Assembly: GCA_902526165.1 (NCBI GenBank)
Contig: CABZKA010000008.1
Coordinates: 1-64,000 of the forward strand
Length of the DNA: 64,000 nucleotides
Origin: an uncultured Bacteroidota bacterium
Lineage (GTDB): Bacteria > Bacteroidota > Bacteroidia > Flavobacteriales > Flavobacteriaceae
Direction: 5' to 3'
Shown here: piece after piece, positions 26,106 through 33,553 of the stretch
Numbering within the stretch: position 1 is the first letter of the stretch
How the letters are laid out: the number at the start of each line of letters is the position of its first letter
Made by a program: the position numbers and the translations under genes
The notes under the pieces: model-generated
Databases searched by the model: none
The model's input: only the letters and a program-made list of their open reading frames with translations
What the model was told of the DNA's origin: nothing

Positions 26106-27189
26106 TTAGTTTAAAGTTAAAAGATAAGATTTTAAAAACCTTTCAATATCTCCATTTAGAACTCCCACTGCATCCGTTGTTTCTGTATTTGTTCTTACAT
26201 CTTTGACCATTTTATAAGGATGTAGTATATAATTCCTAATTTGAGATCCCCATTCAATTTTCTTTTTGTTTTCTTCTATTTCTTTCCTTGCTTGTAGCTT
26301 TTTATTTAATTCAATCTCATAAAGTTGCGATTTAAGTAATAAAATTGCTTTATTCTTATTGTCAAGTTGAGATCTTGTTTCTGAGTTTTCAACAATTATC
26401 CCAGTTGGTTTATGTGTTAATCTCACAGCTGTTTCAATTTTATTAACACTCTGTCCACCTGCTCCACTTGATCTCATGGTTTCCCATTCAATTTCGGAAT
26501 TATTGATCTCAATTTCTATGCTATCGTCTACCAGTGGGTAGACATAGACCGATGCAAAAGAAGTATGTCTTTTCGCATTACTGTCGAAGGGAGAAATTCT
26601 AACTAGTCTATGGACACCATTTTCTCCTTTGAGCCATCCAAATGCATATTCCCCATCAATTTGGATTGTGATTGATTTTATTCCAGCAACATCTCCATAA
26701 ATACAATTTAATTCTTTGGTTTTAAAATTTCTTTTTTCGCACCACATCAAATACATTCTTGAGATCATTTGAGCCCAGTCACAACTTTCAGTTCCACCTG
26801 CACCAGCTGTTATTTGAATAACTGCTTGCATTTCATCACCTTCACTTGAAAGCATATTTTTAAATTCGAGGGACTCCAAGCTTTCTTTTGCACGATTGAA
26901 AGCCTTATTAATTTCTAATTCATCAATTTCTTTATTTTTAAAAAACTCATAAAGTACCTCTAACTCATCACATAATTCGCATGTTTCTTGAAATTCAGAT
27001 ACTTTAGTTTTTGTTAAACTGAGTTTTTTTAAAATCAGCTGAGCTTTCTTAGAATCTTTCCAAAAATTGCTTTGGATTGTTTTATTTTCTAATTCAGAAA
27101 TTGTTTTATTCTTTTCGTTGAGGTCAAAGATACCTCCTTAAAGCACCAAGGCGTTCAATTAAATCTTTAATTTGATCTGATGTTACCAC
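26106..27189 (-). CDS. prfB: Peptide chain release factor 2, with programmed +1 frameshift
   Basis: About 360 residues when both frames are joined. Frame one starts at GTG 27189 and encodes 21 residues (ending LGALRRYL) before an in-frame UGA at 27124-27126. A +1 shift at CUU-UGA-C continues as [13 protein letters not shown] in the frame that runs to 26106. RF2 features follow: SPF codon-recognition motif in [16 protein letters not shown] and the catalytic GGQ loop [14 protein letters not shown]2 recognises UGA and UAA, so low RF2 promotes the shift, an autoregulatory loop known from Escherichia coli. The UGA is not a pseudogene mutation because the full recoding signal is intact. Confidence 0.95.
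27123..27138 (-). other. prfB: RF2 programmed frameshift site
   Basis: Reads AGGAGG-TAT-CTT-TGA-C on the minus strand. The Shine-Dalgarno-like AGGAGG, the three-base spacer, the slippery CUU and the UGA-C stop context all match the classical bacterial prfB recoding signal. Confidence 0.93.
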
Positions 27190-27246
27190 AAAGTAAAATT
27201 AAATAATTAATTGCTTTTAAAACCATCATAAATTATATTTACTGTA

Positions 27247-28287
27247 ATGGAAATTAATTTAATTAGCGATACCGTTACAAAACCATCAAAGGACATGTTA
27301 AATTTCATGTATGATTCTAATGTTGGTGATGATGTTTTTAAACAAGATCCAACTGTAAATCAGCTTGAAAAAAAAATATCTTCTTTATTTGGAATGGATT
27401 GTGCCTTATTTTTTCCATCTGGAACTATGGCAAATCAATCCGCAATTAACATACTTACAACGCCTGGAGACCAATTGATATGCAGTAAATATGCTCATGT
27501 ATATAATTACGAAGGAGGTGGTGTTAGCTTTAATTCTGGTGTATCGTGTAAATTAATTGATAAACCTAGAGGTTTATTTAATTATGAAGATGTAATTGAT
27601 GCAATAAATCCACCTGATTTTTATCACAGCCCTAATACTTCCCTTGTCTGTATTGAAAATACTACTAACAAAGGAGGAGGAGCGTGTTGGGATTTAGATG
27701 AAATAAAAAAAATAAAAAAAGTCTGTAGTAAAAATAATTTGAAATTTCATCTCGATGGGGCAAGAATATGGAATGCATGTGTAAAAAAAGGTTATAAGTA
27801 TTCTGATTTTGGAAAATTATTTGACACAATATCAGTCTGTTTAAGCAAAGGTCTAGGATGTCCGGTCGGATCAATTTTAATTTGTAAGGAAAAATACTTT
27901 CAAAAAGCATTAAAAATTAGAAAAATCTTTGGTGGGGGCATGAGGCAATCTGGATATTTAGCAGCATGTGGAATATATGCACTTGATAATAATATCAAAG
28001 GACTAAGTCATGACCACAATAGAGCAAAGGAAATATCAAATTTATTAAATAAATCTTATTATGTTGATGAGGTTTATCCAGTCGAGACTAATATTATTAT
28101 TTTTAAAAATAAAGATCAATTTTCTACAGAAGACTTTATAAGTTTTATGGATCATAATGGTGTTAAATTGATTGGTATGGGAGATAATAAATTAAGACTG
28201 GTTACTCATGCAGATTATACAGCCGATCATCATGAAAAATTTATGAATTTACTTTTAAAAATCAATGAAGAAAATCTTTTGAAGTAA
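27247..28287 (+). CDS. Low-specificity L-threonine aldolase
   Basis: 346 residues, fold-type I PLP enzyme of the GLY1/LtaE family, cleaving L-threonine or allo-threonine to glycine and acetaldehyde. Seen: LISDTVTKPSKDM at the N-terminus, FPSGTMANQSA, the PLP Asp in LDGARIWNA and the PLP Lys near residue 201 in VCLSKGLGCPVGS. It precedes the probable sulfonolipid genes on the same strand, but those have their own promoter box, so linkage may be incidental. Start ATG 27247. Confidence 0.92.
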   Translation: MEINLISDTVTKPSKDMLNFMYDSNVGDDVFKQDPTVNQLEKKISSLFGMDCALFFPSGTMANQSAINILTTPGDQLICSKYAHVYNYEGGGVSFNSGVSCKLIDKPRGLFNYEDVIDAINPPDFYHSPNTSLVCIENTTNKGGGACWDLDEIKKIKKVCSKNNLKFHLDGARIWNACVKKGYKYSDFGKLFDTISVCLSKGLGCPVGSILICKEKYFQKALKIRKIFGGGMRQSGYLAACGIYALDNNIKGLSHDHNRAKEISNLLNKSYYVDEVYPVETNIIIFKNKDQFSTEDFISFMDHNGVKLIGMGDNKLRLVTHADYTADHHEKFMNLLLKINEENLLK

Positions 28288-28302
28288 CTAATTTTTTTTA
28301 CC

Positions 28303-28310
28303 TAAATTTG
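28303..28310 (+). promoter_or_regulatory. Promoter -7 box before the cysteate synthase-like gene
   Basis: TAAATTTG, an exact TAnnTTTG, 21 bases before the ATG at 28331. It supports the choice of that ATG over the upstream TTG at 28319. Confidence 0.5.
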
Positions 28311-28330
28311 CGAAATTATTGTGTTCTTGT

Positions 28331-29371
28331 ATGAAACAAGATTTTGATGTCCACGAAAACATACTATCCCTGATAGGAAAAACACCTCTTATAAGATTAA
28401 ATAAAGTAATCAGGGAAATTTCTGGTACGCACTTTTGTAAATATGAGGCATATAACCCAGGACATTCTAATAAGGACAGAATTGCTATACACATAATAAA
28501 AAAGGCTGAAGAATCTGGTTTAATTGACAAAGATTCAACAATAATTGAAACAAGTTCTGGTAACACTGGATTCAGTCTTTCAATGATTGCAATGGTTAAA
28601 GGATATAAATGCATCGTTGCTGTATCCTCAAAATCATCACCTGATAAAATTGATATGTTGAAATCCATGGGCGCAAAAGTTTATGTTTGCCCATCAAATG
28701 TGCCCGCCGATGATAATAGATCCTATTATCAAGTTGCAAAAAGACTAAATAAGGAAATAAAAGATTCTTTTTATGTAAATCAATACTTCAATCATTTGAA
28801 TATAGATGCTCATTATCAAACAACAGGACCAGAAATATGGAATCAAACAAATGGTAAAATAACTCATCTTATTGCTAGTAGTGGCACAGGTGGTACAATT
28901 TCTGGAATTGGTCGATTTTTAAAAGAAAAAAATAAAAATATTAAAATTATTGGTGTGGATGCTTACGGTTCAGTACTAAAAAAATTCCATGAAACTGGTG
29001 AGTTTGATGAATCTGAGATTTACCCTTATAGAATTGAGGGGATGGGAAAAAATTTAATCCCAACATCGACGGATTTTAACGTAATTGATCACTATGAAAA
29101 AGTTACAGATGAGGACAGTGCACATTGTTCAAGAGATATTGCAATTAAAGAGGGTTTATTTGTTGGTTATACATCAGGAGCTTGTTTACAGGCTTTAAAA
29201 CAACTGAATAAAAAAAATGTATTTGAAGAGGATAGTTTTGTTGTATCAATTTTTTGTGATCATGGATCGAGGTACATGAGTAAAATATATAGTGATAGAT
29301 GGATGGAAGAGCAGGGATTTAACTTAAAAAATAGTAAAGAACAATCTTCTTCAATTGAATATATAAAGTAA
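28331..29371 (+). CDS. Cysteine synthase-like PLP enzyme; probable cysteate synthase (CapA-like)
   Basis: 346 residues, fold-type II PLP enzyme without CBS domains. PLP Lys48 is in NPGHSNKDRIA (the common cysteine synthase form is SVKDR). ETSSGNTGFSLSM is the substrate loop, SSGTGGTISGIGRF binds the phosphate, and VGYTSGAC is the C-terminal conserved block. The generic call would be cysteine synthase or cystathionine beta-synthase. The gene directly downstream is an alpha-oxoamine synthase of the type that condenses cysteate with a fatty acyl group, and this pairing matches the capnine pathway described in Bacteroidota (cysteate synthase plus cysteate acyltransferase). I therefore favour cysteate synthase; this is inference from context. 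Confidence 0.65.
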   Translation: MKQDFDVHENILSLIGKTPLIRLNKVIREISGTHFCKYEAYNPGHSNKDRIAIHIIKKAEESGLIDKDSTIIETSSGNTGFSLSMIAMVKGYKCIVAVSSKSSPDKIDMLKSMGAKVYVCPSNVPADDNRSYYQVAKRLNKEIKDSFYVNQYFNHLNIDAHYQTTGPEIWNQTNGKITHLIASSGTGGTISGIGRFLKEKNKNIKIIGVDAYGSVLKKFHETGEFDESEIYPYRIEGMGKNLIPTSTDFNVIDHYEKVTDEDSAHCSRDIAIKEGLFVGYTSGACLQALKQLNKKNVFEEDSFVVSIFCDHGSRYMSKIYSDRWMEEQGFNLKNSKEQSSSIEYIK

Positions 29372-29374
29372 AAG

Positions 29375-30625
29375 ATGTCTGATTTATTTCAAAAATTTAA
29401 TAAAAGTATGGGTCCACTAGGTAAATGGGCTAGCATAGCTGAAGGTTATTTTGTGTTTCCAAAATTAGAAGGAAAGATTTCTAATAGGATGAATTTTAAT
29501 GGAAAAGAAGTTATTACATGGAGTGTTAATGACTACTTAGGACTTTCTAATCATCCAGAAGTTAGAAAAATTGACTCTGAGGCAGCTGAACAGTATGGTT
29601 CTGCGTATCCTATGGGTGCCAGAATGATGTCAGGACACACTTCCATGCACGAAAAATTAGAAAACCAACTTGCAGAATTTGTAAATAAAGAAAGTGCATA
29701 TGTGCTTAATTTTGGTTATCAAGGTATTTTGTCAATCGTTGATACTCTCGTGTCTAAAAATGATGTTATAGTTTATGATGTTGATGCGCACGCCTGTATT
29801 GTTGATGGAGTTAGATTACATCTTGGCAAAAGGTTTACTTTTATGCATAATGATATCGAAAGCCTAGTAATCAATCTTAAAAGAGCAGAAAGAATCGTAG
29901 AAAAAACTGGTGGAGGTATCTTAGTGATTTCTGAGGGAGTTTTTGGAATGCGGGGTGAACAAGGGAAAATCAAGGAAATTGTAAAACTTAAAAATGATTA
30001 TAATTTTAGACTTCTTGTTGATGACGCACATGGTTTTGGAACATTAGGAGAAACTGGCTCCGGCGTCGGTGAGGAGCAAGGAGTTATGGATGAAATTGAT
30101 GTATACTTTGCAACGTTTGCTAAGTCTATGGCATCCACTGGTGCATTTGTTGCGGGTTCTAAAAAAGTTATCAAATTTCTAAAATATAACATGCGTTCGC
30201 AGATGTTTGCCAAATCATTACAAATGCAACTAGTAGTAGGTGCTTTAAAAAGATTAGAAATCCTAAGAAATGAACCAAAGCACAAAGCAAAGCTGTGGGA
30301 CAATGTTGAAATGCTTCAAAATGGTTTAAAGGATAAAGGATTTGATATTGGTAAAACACAAAGTTGTGTTACCCCCGTTTTTCTTAAAGGTGACGTCCCT
30401 GAAGCAATGGTCTTAGTTAAAGATTTAAGAGAAAAATATAATATTTTTTGTTCTATTGTTGTTTATCCGGTAATTCCTAAAGGTTTAATTCTCCTTAGAT
30501 TAATTCCAACAGCCACTCACACTGTTGAAGATATCAAAGAAACATTAAATTCATTTTCTGAAATTAGAGAAAAATTAGCTGGAGGCTATTATAAAAAATT
30601 ATCAGAAAAATTTAAAGCAGACTAA
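29375..30625 (+). CDS. Alpha-oxoamine synthase; probable cysteate C-fatty acyltransferase (sulfonolipid)
   Basis: 416 residues, fold-type I PLP enzyme of the serine palmitoyltransferase/KBL/BioF family, which condenses an amino acid with an acyl thioester. Seen: WSVNDYLGLSNHP, ARMMSGHTSMHEKLE, VDDAHGFGTLGETGSG and the PLP Lys near residue 250 in FATFAKSMASTGAF. The close match to the conserved flavobacterial protein proposed to make the capnine backbone (SulA/CapB), and the cysteate synthase-like gene three bases upstream, favour a cysteate acyltransferase. Serine palmitoyltransferase for sphingolipids is the main alternative. The reductase step (CapC) is not in this window. Confidence 0.65.
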   Translation: MSDLFQKFNKSMGPLGKWASIAEGYFVFPKLEGKISNRMNFNGKEVITWSVNDYLGLSNHPEVRKIDSEAAEQYGSAYPMGARMMSGHTSMHEKLENQLAEFVNKESAYVLNFGYQGILSIVDTLVSKNDVIVYDVDAHACIVDGVRLHLGKRFTFMHNDIESLVINLKRAERIVEKTGGGILVISEGVFGMRGEQGKIKEIVKLKNDYNFRLLVDDAHGFGTLGETGSGVGEEQGVMDEIDVYFATFAKSMASTGAFVAGSKKVIKFLKYNMRSQMFAKSLQMQLVVGALKRLEILRNEPKHKAKLWDNVEMLQNGLKDKGFDIGKTQSCVTPVFLKGDVPEAMVLVKDLREKYNIFCSIVVYPVIPKGLILLRLIPTATHTVEDIKETLNSFSEIREKLAGGYYKKLSEKFKAD

Positions 30626-30642
30626 TATTTTTAAATTTTTGT

Positions 30643-30650
30643 TACATTTG
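30643..30650 (+). promoter_or_regulatory. Promoter -7 box for the pyrR operon
   Basis: TACATTTG, an exact TAnnTTTG, ends eight bases before ATG 30658, so transcripts would start almost at the start codon. It would drive the seven-gene set pyrR to ppx. Confidence 0.45.
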
Positions 30651-30657
30651 CGTTTTG

Positions 30658-31212
30658 ATGTGCGCATCTAATGCAAAGAAAATCCTAAACACTTCAAAAC
30701 TGTCTTTGATTTTAAGACGTCTTGCCAGTCAGCTTTATGAAAATCATAATCATTTTGAAGATGCTGTATTAATTGGTATTCAACCTCGAGGAAAAATACT
30801 TTCTAAACAATTAAAAGAAATTTTAATTAATGAGTTTAAAATAAAAAAAATCAATTTAGGATTACTTGATATTACTTTTTTTAGAGATGATTTTGGAAGA
30901 AAAAATAAAATTCTTAGCCCTAATAAGACCTCAATTGAATTTACAATTGAAGGTAAATCAGTTATTTTAATTGATGATGTATTATACACAGGAAGAAGTG
31001 TTACTGCAGCCTTGGCAGCAATTCAATCATTTGGTAGGCCTAAAAAGGTTGAGTTATTAAGTCTAGTTGATAGACGTTTTTCGAGACACTTACCAATTCA
31101 ACCTGATTATTATGGAATAAAGGTTGATTCAATAAACAATCAAAGGGTTGAGGTTAAATGGGATAAAAAAAATAAAGAAGGTTCAGTTTATATTTTACAA
31201 AATGAAAAGTAA
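30658..31212 (+). CDS. pyrR: PyrR-like phosphoribosyltransferase
   Basis: About 184 residues. The type I PRTase motif VILIDDVLYTGRSVTAAL binds PRPP, and LVDRRFSRHLPIQPDYYG is typical of PyrR, which is both a weak uracil phosphoribosyltransferase and, in other phyla, an RNA-binding attenuator of pyr genes. I see no PyrR-type attenuator hairpin in front of the gene, so the regulatory role is uncertain. ATG 30658 is preferred to TTG 30655. It overlaps pyrB by 11 bases. Confidence 0.88.
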   Translation: MCASNAKKILNTSKLSLILRRLASQLYENHNHFEDAVLIGIQPRGKILSKQLKEILINEFKIKKINLGLLDITFFRDDFGRKNKILSPNKTSIEFTIEGKSVILIDDVLYTGRSVTAALAAIQSFGRPKKVELLSLVDRRFSRHLPIQPDYYGIKVDSINNQRVEVKWDKKNKEGSVYILQNEK

Positions 31213-32128
31213 ATTATCAGTTTCGAATTTATTAGGAATAAAATATATGAGTTTGGAAGATGTATATTCGATATTTGACGCAGCTGAAAATTTTAAGGAA
31301 GTCATCAATAGAAAAATAAAAAAAGTTCCAAGTTTAAGAGATGTGACTATTGCAAATTTATTTTTTGAAAATAGCACAAGAACTAAAATTTCGTTTGAAT
31401 TAGCGCAGAAGAGATTATCAGCCGATGTCGTGAACTTTAATTCAACAGGTTCTTCTATCAAAAAAGGAGAAACATTAACAGATACAGTAAATAATATTTT
31501 ATCAATGAAGGTTGATATGATTGTTATTAGACACCCAAGCCCCGGAGCAAGTGTTTTTTTATCTAAAAATGTTAAATCATGTATAATTAATGCAGGTGAT
31601 GGTTGTCATGAACACCCAACTCAAGCACTTTTAGATGCTTTTACATTAAAATCAAAACTCAAGGAATTTTCAAATAAAAACATTTTAATAGTTGGAGATG
31701 TTCTTCACTCAAGGGTAGCTCTATCTAATATTCTTCTTTTCAAAAAGCTTGGAGCTAATGTAAAGGTTTGTGGACCACTATCATTAATTCCAAAATATAT
31801 TGAAACCTTGGGTGTTGAATACGAACCATCATTGGATGATGGTTTAAAATGGTGTCATGTAGCTAGTATGTTAAGAGTTCAAAACGAAAGAATGAATCAA
31901 AGTTATTTTCCAACAACCCGTGAGTACGCCAAACAGTTTGGATTAAATCTTAATAAATTAAGTCAACTCGACAAGGATATTATAATAACTCACCCAGGAC
32001 CAATAAATCGTGGTGTTGAACTTTCAACCGATTTAATTGACACTGGAAGAACTGTGATTTTAGATCAAGTTGAAAATGGTGTTGCAGTCAGGATGGCAGT
32101 TTTATTTCTGCTAGCATCGAAATTATGA
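31202..32128 (+). CDS. pyrB: Aspartate carbamoyltransferase, catalytic subunit
   Basis: 308 residues, the normal size for PyrB, which joins carbamoyl phosphate and aspartate in pyrimidine synthesis. The carbamoyl-phosphate loop FFENSTRTKISFELA, HPTQALLDAF and LRVQNERM are diagnostic. An open frame extends back to 31148 but the family start fits ATG 31202 (MKSKLSVSNLLGIK), overlapping the pyrR stop. No pyrI regulatory subunit follows, as expected for Bacteroidota with PyrR-linked pyrB. Confidence 0.95.
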   Translation: MKSKLSVSNLLGIKYMSLEDVYSIFDAAENFKEVINRKIKKVPSLRDVTIANLFFENSTRTKISFELAQKRLSADVVNFNSTGSSIKKGETLTDTVNNILSMKVDMIVIRHPSPGASVFLSKNVKSCIINAGDGCHEHPTQALLDAFTLKSKLKEFSNKNILIVGDVLHSRVALSNILLFKKLGANVKVCGPLSLIPKYIETLGVEYEPSLDDGLKWCHVASMLRVQNERMNQSYFPTTREYAKQFGLNLNKLSQLDKDIIITHPGPINRGVELSTDLIDTGRTVILDQVENGVAVRMAVLFLLASKL

Positions 32129-32418
32129 GTTTAAATTTTCAAGCCATATCAATAAAAAAGAGTTTGGAAAAAGAAAATTTTAAGCCTTTTATTTTTCAAT
32201 ATTCTAATAATTTGATTATAGAATACCAAGACTTCAATGATTTTAGTTTATCTCACACGAAAATCTACAACTCATTTGTGAATTTGAAAAATAAATCAAT
32301 TGTTATAATCTCGGAAAAATTTCAAAATACAGATAAATTTAAATTTTCATTTTCTCCTACATTTCAAGAGGCTAAAGACATTATTGAAATTGAAGAAATT
32401 GAAAGAATAATTGATTAA
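32125..32418 (+). CDS. Small STAS-like protein (usually found before rnz)
   Basis: 97 residues with no signal peptide. The ending FSPTFQEAKDIIEIEEIERI matches the tail of a short conserved flavobacterial protein often mislabelled ribonuclease Z because it sits just before rnz and resembles a STAS/anti-anti-sigma fold. Here no rnz gene follows; pdxH is next. The N-terminal part is weakly conserved. Start overlaps the pyrB stop (ATGA). Function unknown. Confidence 0.65.
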   Translation: MSLNFQAISIKKSLEKENFKPFIFQYSNNLIIEYQDFNDFSLSHTKIYNSFVNLKNKSIVIISEKFQNTDKFKFSFSPTFQEAKDIIEIEEIERIID

Positions 32419-32429
32419 TTTTAACATGC

Positions 32430-33068
32430 GTGAAAGATTTTTCAGATTATAGAAAAAATTATTCAAAATCTAGTCTTTTGGACCATGAGATAGTTAAAAA
32501 CCCATTTGTCTTGTTTAAAAGTTGGTTAAAGATGGCTGAAGATGATAGTCAAATTGATGAACCTAATGCAATGACCCTTAGTACGGTCAATGATAAAAAT
32601 GAACCTAGAAATAGAGTGGTTTTAATGAAAATGCTAAAAAAAAATGGAATAGTTTTTTTTACAAATTATGAAAGCAAAAAAGGAGATGCAATAAAAAAAA
32701 ACCAAAATGTTTGTATATCGTTTTTTTGGCCGTCATTAGAAAAACAGATTATAATTAATGGAATATGTTCTAAAATATCCAAAAAAGAATCAGATGATTA
32801 TTTTTATTCAAGACCTTTGGATAGTCAAGCAGGAGCAATAAGTTCTGATCAGAGTAAGGAAATCCCTAGCAGAGAATACCTAGAAAAAAAGTTTAATGAA
32901 ATAAAGAAAAATTCATCAAATCTTACGAGACCTGATAATTGGGGTGGATTTTTTATAAATATAAATGAGTTTGAATTTTGGCAAGGTAGAAGTAACAGAT
33001 TACACGACAGAATTGTTTTTTCTAAATCGAATAATGACTCTTGGATTGTAAAAAGATTAAGTCCTTGA
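32430..33068 (+). CDS. pdxH: Pyridoxamine 5'-phosphate oxidase
   Basis: 212 residues. FMN enzyme oxidising PNP and PMP to PLP. Seen: SDYRKNYSKSSLLDHE at the N-terminus, DEPNAMTLSTVNDKNEPRNRVVLMK (of which MTLSTVNDKNEPRNRVV is diagnostic), FFTNYESKKGDAI and the C-terminal EFWQGRSNRLHDRI. The start is GTG 32430; the nearby ATG at 32426 is out of frame. The product is the cofactor for several PLP enzymes encoded in this window. Its TGA overlaps the TTG start of sixA. Confidence 0.95.
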   Translation: MKDFSDYRKNYSKSSLLDHEIVKNPFVLFKSWLKMAEDDSQIDEPNAMTLSTVNDKNEPRNRVVLMKMLKKNGIVFFTNYESKKGDAIKKNQNVCISFFWPSLEKQIIINGICSKISKKESDDYFYSRPLDSQAGAISSDQSKEIPSREYLEKKFNEIKKNSSNLTRPDNWGGFFININEFEFWQGRSNRLHDRIVFSKSNNDSWIVKRLSP

Positions 33069-33553
33069 AAAAACTGATCATTATTCGTCATGCAAAATCT
33101 GATTGGTCAAAATATGTTTCTGATCTAGATAGACCGATATCAACAAGAGGTATTAATGATGCAGAGACAATTTCAGATATTTTTAATTCTGAAAATTTAA
33201 AGCCTGAAGTTATATATACAAGTATTGCAAAAAGAACAATCGAAACTTCAGAAATATTTATTGATAGATGTGATTTTTTAAAGGATTTGGAATGTTTAAA
33301 ATCTGAGAAATTGTACGACTTTAAAGGAGATAATGTAAAATCATTTATTCGAAATTTACCTAATAACTTTTCAACAGTATTAATTTTTACTCACAATAAC
33401 ACCTGTAATTTCTTAGTAAATGATTTTTCTGATAAATTCAATTTACACGTGCCAACGTGTGGAATGTTAATTTTTGAATTTAGTGTATCTTTGTGGGCTG
33501 AAATTGAAAAATCCAAGAATTTTTCTTTTTTTTTCCCAAAAGAGTACAGGTGA
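33065..33553 (+). CDS. sixA: SixA-like histidine phosphatase
   Basis: About 162 residues. Histidine-phosphatase fold with the catalytic IIRHAKSDWS (RHG-type, His near residue 8), a second conserved His in FTHNNTCNFL, and an Arg in YTSIAKRTIETSEI. The family removes phosphate from phosphohistidine or small phosphoesters. I place the start at TTG 33065, overlapping the pdxH stop as TTGA; a longer frame to 33041 would lie inside pdxH. It overlaps ppk1, which itself works through phosphohistidine, so a functional link is possible. Confidence 0.85.
   Translation: MKKLIIIRHAKSDWSKYVSDLDRPISTRGINDAETISDIFNSENLKPEVIYTSIAKRTIETSEIFIDRCDFLKDLECLKSEKLYDFKGDNVKSFIRNLPNNFSTVLIFTHNNTCNFLVNDFSDKFNLHVPTCGMLIFEFSVSLWAEIEKSKNFSFFFPKEYR

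Noticed and set aside
27124-27126. In-frame UGA in prfB as a pseudogene mutation
   Set aside because: The complete RF2 recoding signal surrounds it and the downstream frame is intact.
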